Assembly: GCF_030676415.1 (NCBI RefSeq) | Contig: NZ_JAUUTW010000037.1 | Span: 1-47,969 of the forward strand | DNA from: Peribacillus frigoritolerans | Lineage (GTDB): Bacteria; Bacillota; Bacilli; Bacillales; DSM-1321 | Reading direction: 5' to 3' | DNA: 47,969 nt | Shown here: positions 1-8,507 of the stretch, in pieces | How the letters are laid out: every line of letters starts with the position of its first letter | Numbering within the stretch: position 1 is the stretch's first letter | Translations under genes and position numbers: made by a program | The notes under the pieces: model-generated | Database searches by the model: none | What the model was told of the DNA's origin: nothing | Seen by the model: only the letters and a program-made list of their open reading frames with translations

Positions 1-400
1 AAAGCCGAGGAGGCTCCCCGACCGCCCGCGGAAAGCGAGTGCCTGGAGTGGAAATCAACGTCCAAATTGTACAAGCCATAAAAATAGACAAACTCGATTT
101 TCATCGAGTTTGTCTACAGTCTGAGCCGTTCTGATGTCAGAACGGCCATACCTTTGAGGTTCCATTATTCCCCTTATCAACTTCTTAATTGGGAGTGGGA
201 TAATAATGAAAATAAGTACGTATGGGGGTGTTAGGTTTCAAGATATCAAGTTTTTTTGGGTGAAAGATGTATTTCGACTTCTCCCCACTTCCGAATTGCA
301 TAACGGGATCTATCAAAAAAAGCCACCTTTTGAAGACAGCATTGGATAAACGGAAAGAAAGGAAGCGTCTTTATCATTTACTTTGTATAATAAAAAAAAA
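1..400. other. Intergenic, hairpin-rich region with one weak small ORF
   Basis: No convincing large gene. Two inverted repeats are visible: 85-116 (arms TAGACAAACTCGA / TCGAGTTTGTCTA) and 125-146 (GCCGTTCTGA / TCAGAACGGC). Neither is followed by a long T run. A 47-codon plus-strand ORF (206-349, beginning MKISTYGGVRFQD) has a poor GGGAGTGGG ribosome-binding site and no family I recognise. It may be a gene remnant. The GC-rich first 60 bases look like a dispersed intergenic repeat, but I cannot check this. Confidence 0.4.
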
Positions 401-427
401 AGAAAGCGCTCTTAAAGAGTACTTTCT
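401..427 (-). terminator. Terminator of the pxp operon
   Basis: Inverted repeat AGAAAGCGCTC / GAGTACTTTCT with a 5-nt loop. On the minus strand it is followed by about ten T residues. It lies about 30 bp downstream of the pxpC stop. Confidence 0.85.
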
Positions 428-455
428 CATCGTTTGCGTTTTTTTGCCGAAGGAA

Positions 456-1451
456 TTATATATCCAGCCATTTGTTCAGGGCTAAGGAAATCGAAACCTT
501 CAATTCCTTCAATTGTCGTTCTTTTTGAAGGAAAAGCCGTTCAGCCTCCTTTAAGGTCACCCGAGAGAATTGAATGGATTCCCCTGGTTTAACCTGAGCG
601 ATACTTGGTAAATCTGCCGTAATCACCTGAGCTATCTTAGGATATCCCCCCGTTGTTTGGCTATCTGCAAGGAGAATGATCGGGTTTCCATCAGGAGGAA
701 CCTGAACGGACCCATTTGTGACCGCTTCAGATAATAACTCCCCATTATCCTTTACTTCCAGTGTGGGGCCTGATAATCTATATCCCATACGGTCGGATTG
801 ATTGGATACTTTAAATGCCCCCGCTACAAAACTATCTTTACTTGAATCCGTGAAATTTTCATATTGGCTCCCATCGAGGAAACGGATGAGAGGTTTTCCT
901 CCTGGCATGAACTCCATCTTATTCACAAACCACTTTGGGAAGGAAAATGAACCTTTGAACGCCCGATCACCAAGAATTTTCGAAGGTTCATTAAACTCCA
1001 AGACATCGTCAGCCTTTAATGCCCTCCCCATAAACCCGCCAATCCCAGCCCTTAGATAAGTGCTTTTACTCTCCATAACTTCAGGAATAGCGAAGCCTCC
1101 CGCCACTGTTAAGTAAGCCCTGCAACCTGATTTACACCCCTCAAATCTAAGCATCGATCCATTTTTTACAAGAATAGGCCTCCACATCGGTACAACCTGA
1201 TTATCGATTGTAGGTGATAAGTTTCCACCCGTTATCGAAATCAGGCAATTTTTCTCGACTTTAATGGTCGGCCCCATCAATGTAATTTCCAAAACCGCTT
1301 CTCCTTCATCATTGCCAACCAACATATTGGCAGTTCGTAAAGAATGTCCATCCATTGCCCCGCTTACAATTACCCCATTTTGCTGGAATCCTTTTCTTCC
1401 AAGATCCTGTATACTTGTCAATAATCCCGGTTTGATAACGCGCAGGCTCAC
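456..1451 (-). CDS. pxpC: 5-oxoprolinase subunit C (PxpC/KipA, biotin-dependent carboxyltransferase-like)
   Basis: 331 residues, normal for the KipA/YbgK family (AHS2 domain). It starts SLRVIKPGLLTSIQDLGRKG and contains the conserved SGAMDG stretch near residue 30 and the GGYPKIAQV block near residue 267. With PxpA and PxpB it forms the ATP-dependent cytoplasmic 5-oxoprolinase that opens 5-oxoproline to glutamate. In B. subtilis the KipI/KipA pair also affects the sporulation kinase KinA. Its start overlaps the pxpB stop by 4 bp (ATGA), so the two are translationally coupled. It is the last gene of the operon; kipR, which follows kipA in B. subtilis, is absent. Confidence 0.93.
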   Translation of the reverse strand: MSLRVIKPGLLTSIQDLGRKGFQQNGVIVSGAMDGHSLRTANMLVGNDEGEAVLEITLMGPTIKVEKNCLISITGGNLSPTIDNQVVPMWRPILVKNGSMLRFEGCKSGCRAYLTVAGGFAIPEVMESKSTYLRAGIGGFMGRALKADDVLEFNEPSKILGDRAFKGSFSFPKWFVNKMEFMPGGKPLIRFLDGSQYENFTDSSKDSFVAGAFKVSNQSDRMGYRLSGPTLEVKDNGELLSEAVTNGSVQVPPDGNPIILLADSQTTGGYPKIAQVITADLPSIAQVKPGESIQFSRVTLKEAERLFLQKERQLKELKVSISLALNKWLDI

Positions 1452-2206
1452 TGTACCCCCTCCTTAAGGATCATTTCTTTATATTCTTGATCCGAAATCG
1501 GATGGAACTTCACAATGTCCCCTGCTTGTAATAGACTAGGAGGATTTACATTTGGTAAAAATAGTTTGGTTGGCGTCTGTCCGATTAATTGCCATCCACC
1601 AGGTGTTGATATAGGATATACACCCGTTTGCATACCGGCGATTCCTACTGCCCCTGCCGGAATGGTCATTCGGGGGGAGGAACGCCTAGGTGTCGCGATG
1701 TCTTCTGACAATCCGCCAAGAAACGGAAAACCTGGTGCGAACCCAATCATATAGGCCAAATACTCCCCGGTTGAATGAATATGAATGACTTCATCAGTAG
1801 TCAAATCATTATAACGGGCAACGTATTCCAAATCCGGTCCATATTCCTTCCCATAGCACACGGGAATGGAAACTGTTCGATGTGAGAGTTTCTTATCTTC
1901 TTTTAAATCCTGTAATTTCATTTCCAAGATGGAACGGACCACTTCATAAGGAGATATCGTTTCCGAATCATTGCTTTGTTTTTGATCCTTATAAACAACA
2001 AGTGGATCATAAAAAACCGTCAAATTAGTAAAAGCAGGTACACATTCTATAAACCCGGCAAAAGGTTCATCTTCAAGTAAATCCATTAACAATTTTATTT
2101 TTTTGTGTATGCTGTATTCCATTCCATTCCCGAATGTAATCACGATTGCGGAATCGCCCAATGGAGAAAGTGTACATGCAGTTATATTCAATAGCTTTTC
2201 CGGCAT
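1448..2206 (-). CDS. pxpB: 5-oxoprolinase subunit B (PxpB/KipI)
   Basis: 252 residues, typical for the KipI/AHS1 family. Family hallmarks are the PLGDSAIVITFG start and the YMIGFAPGFPFLGG and PAGAVGIAGMQTGVYPISTPGG blocks in the C-terminal half. It acts as a cytoplasmic subunit with PxpC and PxpA in ATP-dependent 5-oxoproline hydrolysis; the B. subtilis homologue KipI also inhibits KinA autophosphorylation. It lies 23 bp downstream of the ycsI-type gene and overlaps pxpC by 4 bp. Function is assigned from family and operon context. Confidence 0.93.
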   Translation of the reverse strand: MPEKLLNITACTLSPLGDSAIVITFGNGMEYSIHKKIKLLMDLLEDEPFAGFIECVPAFTNLTVFYDPLVVYKDQKQSNDSETISPYEVVRSILEMKLQDLKEDKKLSHRTVSIPVCYGKEYGPDLEYVARYNDLTTDEVIHIHSTGEYLAYMIGFAPGFPFLGGLSEDIATPRRSSPRMTIPAGAVGIAGMQTGVYPISTPGGWQLIGQTPTKLFLPNVNPPSLLQAGDIVKFHPISDQEYKEMILKEGVQ

Positions 2207-2229
2207 AGGGACTCATCTCTTTCTGTAAG

Positions 2230-3021
2230 TTATAAAACTCCTAATTTTTCATCACGAATGTCCGTTATGAACATATGTCCAGGTGCATGCGTGATCATGA
2301 TCTCCGGTTTGGTCTCCATGGCAATGGATTGCGGCGTAACACCACATGCCCAAAAGACCGGGACTTCCCCTTCACGAATCGTTACTGGATCACCAAAATC
2401 CGGATGCTGAATGCTGGAAACACCGATCGCTTCAGGGTCACCAATATGGATTGGGGCCCCATGAACTGCAGGAAACCGCGATGTCACTTGAGCTGCCCTC
2501 ACCACATCCTTTTGTGGAATCGGCCTCATGCTAGCTACCATTTTCCCATGAAAAATACCTGCTTCAATACACGGAATATTGGTTTTATACATAGGTACAT
2601 TGCATCCCTCTTCAATATGACGTATAGATATTTCATTATTCAAAAGGGCGTGTTCGAATGTAAAGCTGCACCCGATTAAAAATCCAACCATATCGTCTTC
2701 CCAGTAGTTTGAGATATCCGTTACTTCTTCCACTAATTCTCCATATTTATAAACCCTATATTTAGGAATATCGGTGCGTATATCCCCAGAATTCGCTGCA
2801 AATGCGGGAATGGGTGAACCTATTTCCGTAACGTCCAGCAATGGGCAGGATTTAGGGTTTCGCTGACAGAATAATAAAAAATCGAAAGCATGCTCTTTTT
2901 TTAAGATGGCTAAGTTCGCTTGTGCATAACCGTTAGCCATGCCAGCAGTCGGTTTTATCAATTCGTTGTTTCGAATCATTGATCGCAATTCAGCCGGGGC
3001 AGCTTGGGAAAGATCGATCAT
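2230..3021 (-). CDS. ycsI: YcsI-type putative hydro-lyase (DUF1445 / D-glutamate cyclase-like)
   Basis: 263 residues, full length for the DUF1445 family. Conserved stretches include GYAQANLAILKK near residue 30, GCSFTFEHALL near 117, GSPIPAFAA near 68 and VFWACGVTPQ near 222. The mammalian relative DGLUCY converts D-glutamate to 5-oxo-D-proline. That fits this gene sitting inside a 5-oxoprolinase operon, where it would link D-glutamate to 5-oxoproline breakdown. This role is inferred, not shown by the sequence. It follows ycsG by about 90 bp and precedes pxpB, the same position as in B. subtilis. Confidence 0.88.
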   Translation of the reverse strand: MIDLSQAAPAELRSMIRNNELIKPTAGMANGYAQANLAILKKEHAFDFLLFCQRNPKSCPLLDVTEIGSPIPAFAANSGDIRTDIPKYRVYKYGELVEEVTDISNYWEDDMVGFLIGCSFTFEHALLNNEISIRHIEEGCNVPMYKTNIPCIEAGIFHGKMVASMRPIPQKDVVRAAQVTSRFPAVHGAPIHIGDPEAIGVSSIQHPDFGDPVTIREGEVPVFWACGVTPQSIAMETKPEIMITHAPGHMFITDIRDEKLGVL

Positions 3022-3111
3022 TAGTATTCATCTCCTATTAAGAACTGGCAGTCAGTGACAAACTGCGACGCCACATCCATCTGTATTTATTGGATTTTCA
3101 TTCTTTAATCA

Positions 3112-4359
3112 TTAAAAAAGTGCGGGCAGTTGTTTCATTAATGTATATACGCCCATTAACGCCATGATGACTACCACGAATACACCGGAAACCGTTAACC
3201 ATAAAGGATGCTTATAATCACCCACGATTTTTTTCTTATATGCGGCAATCAGCAATGTTCCAAGGGCAATTGGTAAAATAAGTCCATTTATGGCCCCAAC
3301 TACAAGGAGTACTTTAACCGGTTGGCCAATTATTAGAAAGCAAATGGTCGATACGGCAATAAAGCCAATGATTATCCAGTTAGCCTTATTATTTATTTTT
3401 TCGCTGAATGTTCTGATAAATGAAACGGAAGTATATGCCGCTCCAACTACTGATGTGATTGCGGCAGCCCACATAACGATACCGAAGATTTTATATCCTA
3501 CATTCCCAGCTGCGAGTTGAAAAACGGATGCTGCAGGGTTATTCGGATCAATTTGTAAACCTTTCGATACAACACCCAATACTGCTAGAAATAACGCAAC
3601 ACGCATGACCGTAGTGATCAATATCCCCACTATCGAACTCTTTGTGACTTCAGGTAATGCTCCAACACCTTTCACGCCTGCATCCAAGAGACGGTGTCCC
3701 CCTGCAAATGTAATATAGCCGCCTACAGAACCACCCACTAATGTAACGATAGCAATAATATCGATTTTATCAGGTGCAAAAGTCCTCACTACCGCTTCCC
3801 CTACTGGAGGAGAGGTTGTCCAAGCAACGTAAATCATCAAACAAATCATGAAAAATCCAGCAATTTGCGTAAAACGGTCCATCGCTTTTCCTGCTTCTTT
3901 CACTATAAAAATCAGTACGGCGATGACTGCGCTTATTGCCGCCCCGGCTGTTGGGGATATTCCCGTCATCGCATTTAGACCTAATCCAGCTCCTGCTATA
4001 TTTCCAATATTAAATGCGAGCCCGCCCATAACGATCAGTGCTGCCAGTACATAGCCCAACCCTGGAAGGACCATGTTTGCAATTTCTTGACCCCTTTTTT
4101 CGGATACAGCAATAATGCGCCATACATTTGTTTGGGCAAATATATCAAGAATGACCGAAATAAGAATGACGAATCCAAAACTTGCCGCAAGACTTTGGGT
4201 ATAAACGGTTGTTTGCATTAAAAAACCAGGTCCTATTGCCGATGTTGCCATTAGGAATGCCGCACCTAACAATAAAGTGCGGTTTGTTTTTGGCTTAGCC
4301 GGATTTTTTTTCTGTGCGGTTGTATTTTTAATTGGCTCCAATGGAATCTGCCTCCTCAT
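3112..4359 (-). CDS. ycsG: YcsG-type NRAMP-family transporter of the 5-oxoproline operon
   Basis: 415 residues, about 11 hydrophobic segments, with a soluble Lys-rich N-terminus (about 25 residues). It belongs to the NRAMP superfamily branch found with 5-oxoprolinase genes. In the first membrane segment the metal-binding DPGN of true NRAMP Mn/Fe transporters reads GPGF (AIGPGFLMQTT), and the later Met-Pro-His motif is not visible (GGSVGGYITFAGGHR instead). A divalent metal substrate is therefore doubtful. Uptake of 5-oxoproline or a related compound is a reasonable inference from the operon. It starts 14 bp downstream of pxpA. Confidence 0.88.
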   Translation of the reverse strand: MRRQIPLEPIKNTTAQKKNPAKPKTNRTLLLGAAFLMATSAIGPGFLMQTTVYTQSLAASFGFVILISVILDIFAQTNVWRIIAVSEKRGQEIANMVLPGLGYVLAALIVMGGLAFNIGNIAGAGLGLNAMTGISPTAGAAISAVIAVLIFIVKEAGKAMDRFTQIAGFFMICLMIYVAWTTSPPVGEAVVRTFAPDKIDIIAIVTLVGGSVGGYITFAGGHRLLDAGVKGVGALPEVTKSSIVGILITTVMRVALFLAVLGVVSKGLQIDPNNPAASVFQLAAGNVGYKIFGIVMWAAAITSVVGAAYTSVSFIRTFSEKINNKANWIIIGFIAVSTICFLIIGQPVKVLLVVGAINGLILPIALGTLLIAAYKKKIVGDYKHPLWLTVSGVFVVVIMALMGVYTLMKQLPALF

Positions 4360-4373
4360 GGTTTTGATTTTTT

Positions 4374-5132
4374 TTAAGAAAAGGACTTGACTGTTATTTC
4401 AGACAATTGTAAAGATTCTTTAACATGGCGAGCAAAGGATAAAGCATGTGCCCCGTCCCCGTGAATACAAATGGTATCTGCTTTTAAAGCCACATCCGAT
4501 CCTTGTTGAGACAGAACCTTTCCTTCCTTCACCATGCGAATGACTTGCGCAACGGCATCATCATCGTTTTCGATCAATGCATCTTTTTCCGATCTGGAAG
4601 TCAATGAACCATCATGTTGGTAGGTACGATCGGCAAATACTTCACTCCCGGTTTGCAATCCGATAGCCTGTCCGGCACGTATTAATTCACTGCCCGACAA
4701 ACCAAATAAGATAAGCTCGGGATTCACTTTATATACCGCTTCGGCGATGGCCATGGATAACTCTTTGTTATTTGCGGCCATATTGTATAAAGCCCCATGC
4801 GGTTTCACATGCTGCATACTTCCGCCTTCGGATTGCAGAAAGCCATTTAATGCACCAATTTGATAGACGACAATATCATAAGCTTCCTGTGGTGAAATAT
4901 TCATATTGCGTCTGCCAAATCCGATTAAATCTTGTAAACCTGGGTGGGCTCCGATTTTGACATCTTTCCCTAAAGCAAGCTGAACCGTTTTTCTCATGAC
5001 TGTCGGATCACCAGCGTGGAATCCACAAGCTACATTGACAGATGTTACATAATCCAAAATCTCTTGATCATTACCAATTCGGTAAGCGCCAAAACTTTCT
5101 CCTAAATCACAATTCAAATCAACCATGCTCAT
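4374..5132 (-). CDS. pxpA: 5-oxoprolinase subunit A (PxpA, LamB/YcsF family)
   Basis: 252 residues, the usual family length. The diagnostic N-terminus [18 protein letters not shown] and the ACGFHAGDP motif are present, with VKPHGALYN near residue 110 and [11 protein letters not shown] near 220. PxpA is the third 5-oxoprolinase subunit. The start is supported by GGAGAGG five bases upstream of ATG. It is the first gene of the operon. A perfect palindrome lies 86 bp upstream. Confidence 0.95.
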   Translation of the reverse strand: MSMVDLNCDLGESFGAYRIGNDQEILDYVTSVNVACGFHAGDPTVMRKTVQLALGKDVKIGAHPGLQDLIGFGRRNMNISPQEAYDIVVYQIGALNGFLQSEGGSMQHVKPHGALYNMAANNKELSMAIAEAVYKVNPELILFGLSGSELIRAGQAIGLQTGSEVFADRTYQHDGSLTSRSEKDALIENDDDAVAQVIRMVKEGKVLSQQGSDVALKADTICIHGDGAHALSFARHVKESLQLSEITVKSFS

Positions 5133-5217
5133 ACTACCCTCTCCTTTATTAACGGAAATTTCAGTAAATAACCCATATACATATGTAAGTGCTCTTTCAA
5201 TCGCTCAAATGCATAAG

Positions 5218-5258
5218 TTCCGAAATTCGGAATTGCAGTTTCATATTTCGGAATATTC
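5218..5258. promoter_or_regulatory. Palindromic operator candidates upstream of pxpA
   Basis: TTCCGAAATTCGGAA (5218-5232) is a perfect 15-bp palindrome. About 10 bp further, ATATTTCGGAATAT (from about 5243) is a near-palindrome with the same TTCGGAA core. Two related dyads in one promoter region suggest a dimeric repressor. B. subtilis uses the IclR-type KipR for this operon, but no kipR lies in the window. Confidence 0.5.
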
Positions 5259-5342
5259 TCATTCTAGCATATTTTAATTATTTCGACAATACTTTGTTAG
5301 ATAACCTAACATTATAGTTGGATATAAGTAATGATAATAAAA

Positions 5343-5373
5343 GCCGTTGTTTCCTTTGAAAGGAAGCAACGGC
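5343..5373 (-). terminator. Terminator of the amino-acid oxidase gene
   Basis: Hairpin with arms GCCGTTG-TTTCC / GGAA-GCAACGGC, followed on the minus strand by TTTTATTAT. It lies 30 bp downstream of the oxidase stop and separates that gene from the pxp operon promoter. Confidence 0.8.
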
Positions 5374-5403
5374 CATGATTACAGCACTAAAATTTGGAGT
5401 TTA

Positions 5404-6543
5404 TTATGACATTCCATTTTTAAATCGATCAATAGAAAACAATGAAATATCTTCCTTGCTCTTACCGGAGATAATCAAGTCACTCAAAATTTCTCCCATG
5501 ACACTGCTGAATTTAAAACCGTGTCCAGAGAAACCTGCTGCTATGGCAATGTGTGGATAATAAGGATGTTTATCCACTATAAAATGCTCATCAGGGGTCA
5601 TGGTATAGATGCAAGTTTTCCCATATTTCATTTTTTGATCATCAGGCATATATTTCCGCAAAAATTTCACCAAATCTCCCTCATCTTCATCCAATTCACC
5701 AAAACCTTCAATACAGCCATCAGGATTTATACGGGTTCCCCCATCATGTCTCCCTATTTTCATTCCAGAACCATTTATACTAGGAAAGCCATAGTATGTA
5801 CCAACTGAAGTATCAAAAGTAAAAGCTGGAAAAACATTATGATTATATAATTTTTCATTTGTATGAAACCAGGCAAAAGTTTTTCTAATGGGTTCTAGCG
5901 GCAGATCCAAATCTAACATCGCCAGTATTTTCGGGGCCCATGCCCCAACTGCAACCACTAAAGATTCTGAGTGGAATGTCTGCTCATCCGTTTTAATCGT
6001 GACCCCATTGCCATGAACAACTATCTTCCTTACCTCACTGTTTACAATGATGTCTGCACCATGTGATTTCGCAAGTTGCTGATACGCCCTTAAGCACTCT
6101 TCACTTTTCAACACCCCCGAAGTAGATTCATAGCACCCAATGTAGTCTTCTGGCAGTGTTATTCCAGGCCATCTATCATGAATTTCTTGTGAATCCAAGA
6201 TTTTCATAGGTAAACCATATTCCTTTGAGCCCGCTTTCACTTGTTTAATGAAGGTGGAATTTTCGCTTCCAGCGTTCAGGACCCCCGTTGGAAGAAATAA
6301 TTGTTTCCCCGAATTTCTTTCCAATTCACCCCATAGTTTTTGGGATTTAAGTGCCAAAGAAATATACTCCATGCCTTCACCATAAGCGTGTCTAATAATT
6401 CTTGTTTCGCCATGATGGCTGCCCTTATTATGAGGAGGAGTAAAGGAATCCAATAATAATACTTTTTGTCCATTTTTTGATAGATAATAACCTGAAGACA
6501 TACCCATAGATCCTGCTCCAATTACAATTACATCATAGTGCAT
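5404..6543 (-). CDS. Monomeric sarcosine oxidase / N-methyl-L-tryptophan oxidase family flavoprotein
   Basis: 379 residues, close to the usual 370-390. The N-terminal dinucleotide-binding fold reads VIVIGAGSMGMSSGYYL, with HHGETRIIRHAY near residue 43. KTCIYTMTPDEHF near 309 carries Cys311, at the position of the cysteine that binds FAD covalently in monomeric sarcosine oxidase. GFSGHGFKFSS near the C-terminus is also typical. It oxidises an N-methyl amino acid (sarcosine-like) with oxygen; the exact substrate cannot be read. It is a single-gene unit with its own terminator, next to two amino-acid catabolic clusters. Confidence 0.9.
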   Translation of the reverse strand: MHYDVIVIGAGSMGMSSGYYLSKNGQKVLLLDSFTPPHNKGSHHGETRIIRHAYGEGMEYISLALKSQKLWGELERNSGKQLFLPTGVLNAGSENSTFIKQVKAGSKEYGLPMKILDSQEIHDRWPGITLPEDYIGCYESTSGVLKSEECLRAYQQLAKSHGADIIVNSEVRKIVVHGNGVTIKTDEQTFHSESLVVAVGAWAPKILAMLDLDLPLEPIRKTFAWFHTNEKLYNHNVFPAFTFDTSVGTYYGFPSINGSGMKIGRHDGGTRINPDGCIEGFGELDEDEGDLVKFLRKYMPDDQKMKYGKTCIYTMTPDEHFIVDKHPYYPHIAIAAGFSGHGFKFSSVMGEILSDLIISGKSKEDISLFSIDRFKNGMS

Positions 6544-6588
6544 CTTACATCCCTCCTCCTTTAAATATGAACCTTCATTTTAAAAAAA

Positions 6589-6629
6589 GGAAGCCACTTT
6601 ACCTTATAAAATAAAGTAAAGCAGCTTCC
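6589..6629 (-). terminator. Terminator following a gene fragment
   Basis: Nested inverted repeat (GGAAGC / GCTTCC and CTTTAC / GTAAAG) with a minus-strand T run. It lies just downstream of a short minus-strand reading frame ending at 6638, supporting that frame as the 3' end of a former gene. Confidence 0.65.
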
Positions 6630-6637
6630 ACATGGTT

Positions 6638-6733
6638 TTAGAACTCTATTTCACCGATCGCCATTTCAACGAGCTTCACTATTTCCCCTTCATGAATTTG
6701 CCTATAAATCGCTTCAATCTCCGGATGGAAATA
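6638..6733 (-). pseudogene. 3' remnant of an unidentified gene
   Basis: A 31-codon open stretch ends FHPEIEAIYRQIHEGEIV...GEIEF and is closed by a stop, with a terminator 10 bp downstream. There is no start codon, and an in-frame stop lies immediately upstream. The composition is protein-like and it sits in the position of a gene 3' end. I do not recognise the family. Confidence 0.35.
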
Positions 6734-6829
6734 CTAAAAAGAAAATCCGACAATATAAATTATAAAATAGTAATTTTTTTATAATTTATATTAAAACATT
6801 CTACCTTTTTTGATAGATTTGACCAATTG

Positions 6830-6964
6830 TTAATCATTGAAATAAATGACTTCACTAAGGATTTTACAGCCTTCTATTGCCTCGGATTTTTCCCTAGCCT
6901 CCTTTTCGGTGGTAAACTCAAACATTTTTATGCCATTTTTAGAATGGATAGTGATTATCCACAT
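6830..6964 (-). CDS. Small 44-residue conserved-type protein of unknown function
   Basis: Minus-strand ORF of 44 codons, MWIITIHSKNGIKMFEFTTE followed by KEAREKSEAIEGCKILSEVIYFND. AAGGAA lies about 5 bases upstream of ATG. An upstream in-frame ATG (MNLPCGRNF) lacks a comparable site. The pattern (beta strand, a FEF(T/D)TEKEA turn, an amphipathic helix, a final strand) looks like a folded small protein. No function can be assigned. It is monocistronic, between the oxidase and hutI. Confidence 0.6.
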   Translation of the reverse strand: MWIITIHSKNGIKMFEFTTEKEAREKSEAIEGCKILSEVIYFND

Positions 6965-7208
6965 AAAATTCCTTCCACATGGAAGATTCATTTCTACGAT
7001 TTCCTTAAAACACTTTCATTTAATCCCACTGTAAAGCAGTAAAGTATTTAGCGCTGGCAATTGGTAGGATGATAAACCATCATCCTACCATTCAGCACCA
7101 TTACATTTGATAAATACTTCTAAAAGCCATTCCATCCCCTGAATTTTTCAGCGGATGGAATGGGTAGAGATTGATTGATAATCGAGGCCGTATCTTTTTT
7201 AGTGATTC

Positions 7209-8507
7209 TTAAAGGCCAGTCAGGCTTTTGGAATCAGTCTTTACTCTATCATTCACAACCTGAACACCGTTTTTCCATACAGACTTAACGTGATTAACCC
7301 CAAATAAATATTGCAATTCCTGATAGTTTTCAACATTCCATAAAACGACATCCGCTTGTTTGCCAACTTCAAGCGAACCAATCCTTTCTTGTCTGTTGAT
7401 TGCACAAGCAGCATTGTATGTTGCCGCCGTAAGCGCTTCAGCAGGGGTAAGCCGCATCGAGATGCATGCCAGATTCATGACAAGAGGCATAGAAGTCGTC
7501 GGTGATGATCCGGGATTGCAATCGGTCGAAATGGCAACAGCTACACCTTCATCAACCATTTTGCGTCCTGGGGCCGCATCTTCTCTTAAATACAAAGCTG
7601 TGGCTGGAAGCAAGCAGGCAATGGTTCCTGACTTAGCCATGGCTTGAATTCCCTCTTCGGAAGCCTTTAATAAATGCTCAGCTGAAATAGCCCCTATTTT
7701 GGCAGCTAGTTCCGCTCCCCCGTAAGGCTCAATTTCATCAGCATGAATTTTAGGGATCAAGCCGTACTTTTTCCCCGCCTTTAAAATCCGCTCTGATTGT
7801 TCAGGGGTAAAAACCCCCTTTTCACAAAAGACATCATTGAATTCAGCAAGCTTTTCTTCAGAGACGATTGGAATCATATCATTAATCAGATGATCGACAA
7901 ATTCATCCTCACGGCCTTTATAATCCTTTGGAACCGCATGGGCTCCCATAAAAGTAGGAACTAAATCAATCGGATGCTCTTCCTGTAACTTCTTCATCAC
8001 CCGCAACTGCTTCAATTCGGTTTCCAAATTCATTCCATAACCGCTTTTACCCTCTACTGTAGTCACGCCATGAGCGAGAAACGAATCAAGGCGTCGAATG
8101 GTTTGCTCCATCAATTCTTCTTCACTTGCTTCCCTTGTCATGCGGGTGGTGGCATGAATGCCCCCACCTGCGTTCATTATGTCCATATATGTTGCGCCTT
8201 CAAGACGCATTTCAAATTCTCGTTCCCGACTCCCGCCATACACAACATGCGTATGTGGATCAACTAACCCAGGTGTCACCAAATGGCCAGTTGCATCAAA
8301 GACTTCAGCCTCATGCATTCTATCTGCATAGAGTTCTTCCAATTCTTTGGTCGTACCGATCGCTTGGATCAAACCAGATTCCATCCATATACTTCCATCT
8401 TCTATCAACCCAAGCTCTGACATTGCCTCTTTGGAACGAGGACCTTTCCTATCAGAGGTAAGCGTTGCAAGTTGAGCGGCATGTTTTATCCAAATTGGTT
8501 TTGTCAT
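7209..8507 (-). CDS. hutI: Imidazolonepropionase
   Basis: 432 residues, slightly longer than B. subtilis HutI. It belongs to the amidohydrolase superfamily. Metal and catalytic residues are visible: H85 and H87 (DPHTHVVYGG), H255 with E258 (KIHADEIEPYGG), H278 (SAEHLL) and D329 (ISTDCNPGSSPT). It converts 4-imidazolone-5-propanoate to N-formimino-L-glutamate, step 3 of histidine degradation, in the cytoplasm. Its ATG overlaps the hutU stop by one base (TAATG), giving a coupled hutUI operon. Confidence 0.97.
   Translation of the reverse strand: MTKPIWIKHAAQLATLTSDRKGPRSKEAMSELGLIEDGSIWMESGLIQAIGTTKELEELYADRMHEAEVFDATGHLVTPGLVDPHTHVVYGGSREREFEMRLEGATYMDIMNAGGGIHATTRMTREASEEELMEQTIRRLDSFLAHGVTTVEGKSGYGMNLETELKQLRVMKKLQEEHPIDLVPTFMGAHAVPKDYKGREDEFVDHLINDMIPIVSEEKLAEFNDVFCEKGVFTPEQSERILKAGKKYGLIPKIHADEIEPYGGAELAAKIGAISAEHLLKASEEGIQAMAKSGTIACLLPATALYLREDAAPGRKMVDEGVAVAISTDCNPGSSPTTSMPLVMNLACISMRLTPAEALTAATYNAACAINRQERIGSLEVGKQADVVLWNVENYQELQYLFGVNHVKSVWKNGVQVVNDRVKTDSKSLTGL

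Noticed and set aside
267..485. 72-codon plus-strand ORF overlapping the pxpC terminator and 3' end
   Set aside because: It crosses a T-run terminator and antisense pxpC sequence, with Lys/Leu-rich low-complexity translation.
3112..4359. Straight annotation as a manganese/iron transporter
   Set aside because: The DPGN and MPH metal-binding motifs are missing.
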